The notes under the pieces were generated by a model that worked only from the letters and a program-made list of their open reading frames with translations, did not search any database and was not told the DNA's origin. Both the position numbers and the translations under genes were made by a program. A stretch of DNA of 64,000 bases. It comes from UBA2779 sp965232615. GTDB lineage: Bacteria > Spirochaetota > Spirochaetia > DSM-2461. Positions 61,044 through 64,000 of the stretch are shown here, piece after piece. The stretch's first letter is position 1, and every line of letters starts with the position of its first letter. Location of the stretch: contig OZ246985.1 of assembly GCA_965232615.1 (NCBI GenBank), positions 1,860,001-1,924,000 of the forward strand, read 5' to 3'.

Positions 61044-64000
61044 TTATCTGCTTTTTTCTACCCAGACACGGCCATTTTTGCCATCCATAACAATGCTCAC
61101 ATTCTCTTCCAATACACTGCGGACGACTGATCCCGAGTTGATTCGGGTCTTTTCCAGAGTATCCCAATCAATGAAATCGTTATCTTTTTCTGTGGCAATA
61201 TGGGCATACCCGACACCCAATGCCACCAGATTGTGAAAGAAATGTGAGCCTTGAGAAGGCTCAGGATCTGAATGACCGCGGATTACCTCCACAATGAGTT
61301 TTGCCTGACAGACCTGGGCCCAGGAAACCGGTATTCCTAAAAATCTATCCCGACTTCCCCAGCGGCCCGGACCGATAAGAATGGCATGTCGTGATTCTTC
61401 GGCCAGTTTTTCCATTATCTCACTTATCTGATCTCTGAGTAATTCGGTTCCTGATGGGTCATATAATTCAGGGTCAACCCAGATAATATCTGATATGCCC
61501 TTTATGATCCCATGCCCAAGAGCTTTTTCTGACCGCAGAATCAACTGTGAATCTTCAGGAAGATCTGGTATGGACGCTATTGAACCAACCTGAGAGACAA
61601 GGGGACGCACCTGGAGCAATGAGAAGACTGCATTTTCCGATGAATCGCCCTTCCAGTCCAGCGCGAATTCCAATTCCACTGGAATTCCCATTGCTTTGCG
61701 GGAAATCTGTAGCAGATAATCCAGCAATGGAGCAAGGGGAAGCCAGTCATAAGACAGAATATCTCTATAATCCACTACCCGAGGTCCATGGAATTCGGTT
61801 CCATCCACAAGGCGATGGCCAATAGAATCCCAGGTGGAAACAATGTGCTTGAGTACCTGCAGATTTTCACCATCCCGTATACTTAAACGCTGCAGGGTAC
61901 TCCTTTCCCCCTTTGCCATATCAATATTATCCAGCTCTGGAGGGCATTTCAACGCCCAGAAATATGCCTGTCCCTCTCTCCAGCGATCTTCTTCTGTACC
62001 CCAGGGGACGGTGGGATACCTTGGACAAAACAGGTACCCCCGATCACCCTCAACAACTGATCGACCAAGTCCTACAGCAATTCTGGAGGCACCATCTTCT
62101 CTGTCCATGGGGCCAATTGGATAGTAATTAAGGGACTGTGCTGTACCTGAGAGACGAGGAAACCAGAAGTCGCCATTTTTACTCCCAGCAAGCCTCTGTA
62201 TTACAACGGCCATTTTTTCTTCATCCCTCCCCACACCCAGAGCCTCCCGATATCTCGCGGCTTCTATTGAAAAAGTACTTGCCCACACAAGCTTAACCGC
62301 ATCGCAGAGAAGTCTTACCCGATCATTGGAATTGACTTCACCGGGGATCATGTAGGTATCGTAAACACCGGCAAAAGGTATGGATTGAGAATCCTCCAGA
62401 AGAGTGGACGATCGAACAGCCAGAGGACCTGTTTCCCTCCTGGAAAAAATTTTGAGGACCTGGATGAGTTCTTCTGAAATCGGGGCTGCAAGAAATGCCT
62501 TGCGAAGTTTACTGTTTTCCAGATCAGACTCAACAGGCAGATCACTGCCATCCAGGAACTTGTCGAACTCCCCTGTCGCAATGATGAGTGTCCTTGGGAT
62601 TTCAACCGTAAGAGGGTAAAACTTCTCTCCTGGAAGTATGGCATGAATCAGGGAGTTAAAAAAAGCCAGACCCCTGCCCTTACCTCCAAGGGAACCACTT
62701 CCATACCTTACAACCGCTCCCGAAGCACCAGGATCTTCAAAGCTGAAGTCTATTACCCGGCCGCGATGGCGGGCTACTCTTACCTCTTTGAGAATCCTGG
62801 AAAAAAAAGATCTCCGTTCTTCCGCATCAGGAAAATCTTCCATACGCACAGGTTTTATCTGCCGAACCACACTGAATTCACCACGGGCAGCCATCCAACG
62901 GGAAAAATCATTCTGATCGGCATGGTGGAGGAATGATTCGGATGGCAGGGAATTAATCGCCAATTCAAATTCCCTGAGAGTTCGTACCCGCCGGAGAGGT
63001 TCACCTCTGGGATTGCGAAATATAAAATCACCAAATCCCAGTTCCTTCAGTATGAACTTTCGTATACCTCGATGAAGATCACCCGCAAGTTTTCCCTGAA
63101 AACGGGCACCACAGGCTTCAGCTTTCACAGCCAGACTGTCATCTGATGATTGAAAAAGAACAGGTACACTGATACCCATCTCCCGAAAGCGTTCTATCAG
63201 TGAGAAACCCGCACTGGAGTCGATCTTCCCATTCCGTGTAAAGGAAATATCTGACACAATCCCAATGAGCGCATCCTTGTAGGTTTCACCAATCGTCAGT
63301 GCTTCAATCCAATTCCTGGCTAAAAGGACTTTGGGCCGGGTTCTCATACGCCAGTACTTATCCGTATCATTCATTTCTTCCGCTATAAGCCGTTGAGTAT
63401 GAGTCATTATCTGAGCATACAACAGGGGCAGGTAGGCGGAATAAAATGGAACGGAATCTTCCACAACGAGCAGAACGCCTACTTTTCCATCACTGGTGTC
63501 ATTAGGTGAATTACGCTTATCTTCAACGAATTTAATCATGGCAAGGAACAGCCGCGAATCACCGGTCCATACAAAATGAGCATCAATCAGTTTACTATTA
63601 TCGTAGTTATCAGTATTGGTTGTGAACTCACTCCTTGAGGAATACAGCATTAAGACAGCCAGTTCAGGATGAAGTTTTTTTGCCATTTCAGTCAGTTCAA
63701 CAGGCGATAGATTCCCGGTTCGCATACCGATGATCATTAAATCAAATTCCCTGTCTCTCAAATTCTCCAGAGCCTCTTCTCCATCAGCCACAGTAATAAG
63801 CCGCGGTACGGTCGTGAGGTTGAGCTGATGATACTCACCAACGATTTGATCTGAGAGCTTGGCATCATGTTCCAGAATCCATGCATCATAATGAGGGAGT
63901 ACCAGAAGTACATGACGAATGCGCCATTGCATGAGTTCATGGAATGTATCATCGCCGAATTTTAATTTATCAAATGCGGTATTGAGATCGATATTGTCCA
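61044..64000 (-). CDS. PEP/pyruvate-binding-domain protein with receiver-like N-terminal region (5' partial)
   Basis: This very large cytoplasmic protein has over 960 residues in view. The frame stays open past the Met at 63932 to the window edge (TAFDKLKFGDDTFHELMQWR), so the true start is beyond 64000. The N-terminal part has two or three response-regulator-like Rossmann segments (HVLLVLPHYDAWILEHDAKL; VGVLLVVEDSVPFYSAYLPL; IGIVSDISFTRNGKIDSSAG). About residues 415-760 resemble the ATP-grasp PEP/pyruvate-binding domain (GSGSLGGKGRGLAFFNSLIH; GPLAVRSSTLLEDSQSIPFA, GVYDTYM). A C-terminal domain ends VWVEKSR. Phosphohistidine-swivel and PEP-utiliser catalytic motifs are not evident. Related architectures are uncharacterised. 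Confidence 0.82.
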   Translation of the reverse strand, partial: DNIDLNTAFDKLKFGDDTFHELMQWRIRHVLLVLPHYDAWILEHDAKLSDQIVGEYHQLNLTTVPRLITVADGEEALENLRDREFDLMIIGMRTGNLSPVELTEMAKKLHPELAVLMLYSSRSEFTTNTDNYDNSKLIDAHFVWTGDSRLFLAMIKFVEDKRNSPNDTSDGKVGVLLVVEDSVPFYSAYLPLLYAQIMTHTQRLIAEEMNDTDKYWRMRTRPKVLLARNWIEALTIGETYKDALIGIVSDISFTRNGKIDSSAGFSLIERFREMGISVPVLFQSSDDSLAVKAEACGARFQGKLAGDLHRGIRKFILKELGFGDFIFRNPRGEPLRRVRTLREFELAINSLPSESFLHHADQNDFSRWMAARGEFSVVRQIKPVRMEDFPDAEERRSFFSRILKEVRVARHRGRVIDFSFEDPGASGAVVRYGSGSLGGKGRGLAFFNSLIHAILPGEKFYPLTVEIPRTLIIATGEFDKFLDGSDLPVESDLENSKLRKAFLAAPISEELIQVLKIFSRRETGPLAVRSSTLLEDSQSIPFAGVYDTYMIPGEVNSNDRVRLLCDAVKLVWASTFSIEAARYREALGVGRDEEKMAVVIQRLAGSKNGDFWFPRLSGTAQSLNYYPIGPMDREDGASRIAVGLGRSVVEGDRGYLFCPRYPTVPWGTEEDRWREGQAYFWALKCPPELDNIDMAKGERSTLQRLSIRDGENLQVLKHIVSTWDSIGHRLVDGTEFHGPRVVDYRDILSYDWLPLAPLLDYLLQISRKAMGIPVELEFALDWKGDSSENAVFSLLQVRPLVSQVGSIASIPDLPEDSQLILRSEKALGHGIIKGISDIIWVDPELYDPSGTELLRDQISEIMEKLAEESRHAILIGPGRWGSRDRFLGIPVSWAQVCQAKLIVEVIRGHSDPEPSQGSHFFHNLVALGVGYAHIATEKDNDFIDWDTLEKTRINSGSVVRSVLEENVSIVMDGKNGRVWVEKSR

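Noticed and set aside
1..64000. tRNA or rRNA genes.
   Set aside because: No cloverleaf-like or rRNA-like stretch was noticed in the intergenic regions; a covariance-model scan would be needed to be certain.

Overview
The window looks like chromosomal DNA from a spirochaete (class Spirochaetia, probably free-living). The main evidence is a V/A-type ATPase operon in the spirochaetal order E-(DUF2764)-A-B-D-I-K followed by a TPR protein. An lptD-like gene lies next to uvrA, and a TPR/CorC/YbeY/PhoH block follows. As I recall it, this order matches the Borrelia and Treponema arrangement; this was not searched.

Layout. 1-2320: 3' part of a galactose-type sugar ABC transporter (mglA partial, mglC). 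2495-6217 and 10251-15465: a scattered set of genes that looks like one specialised pathway. It holds a GT4 glycosyltransferase, GTP cyclohydrolase II, a PTPS/QueD-like protein lacking the usual Cys, a RibD-type reductase fused to an alcohol dehydrogenase-like domain, a SAM methyltransferase, a CDP-alcohol phosphatidyltransferase fused to an FkbM methyltransferase, a membrane sulfatase/LTA-synthase-like protein and an MFS exporter. Between the two halves lie an ankyrin/SH3 lipoprotein and a G-rich intergenic repeat array. 15.5-16.9 kb is a graveyard of mobile-element ends. 16.9-26.5 kb is a tandem array of four paralogous beta-helix surface lipoproteins, each with a different number of ~23-residue repeats, an upstream IS-derived miniature element and a shared downstream gene relic.

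26.5-48.4 kb is a long co-oriented minus-strand block of housekeeping genes: TPR protein, CorC-like, ybeY, phoH, lptD, uvrA, TPR protein, V-ATPase, two small conserved proteins, rsgA, murI and a zinc-ribbon protein. Many genes overlap by 4 bp, so translation is probably coupled. 49-52 kb is a copper efflux unit (copA-copZ-TPR protein). 52-64 kb carries an outer-membrane DUF3187 protein, glycerate kinase, serine acetyltransferase, Nudix hydrolase, quinone oxidoreductase, a YaiI-type protein, mannose-6-phosphate isomerase, a HEAT-repeat protein, a thiamine-binding-like protein and a very large PEP/pyruvate-binding-domain protein that runs off the end.

A repeat family links the regions. At least thirteen ends or copies of a miniature element bounded by GGGYACCTCTAAAAA / TTTTTAGAGGTGCCC are scattered across the window. 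One copy of the end is still joined to the last ~26 codons of a transposase, which points to its parent IS. Several copies carry a nested REP-like hairpin with compensatory base changes. All assignments come from reading motifs and were not checked against any database.
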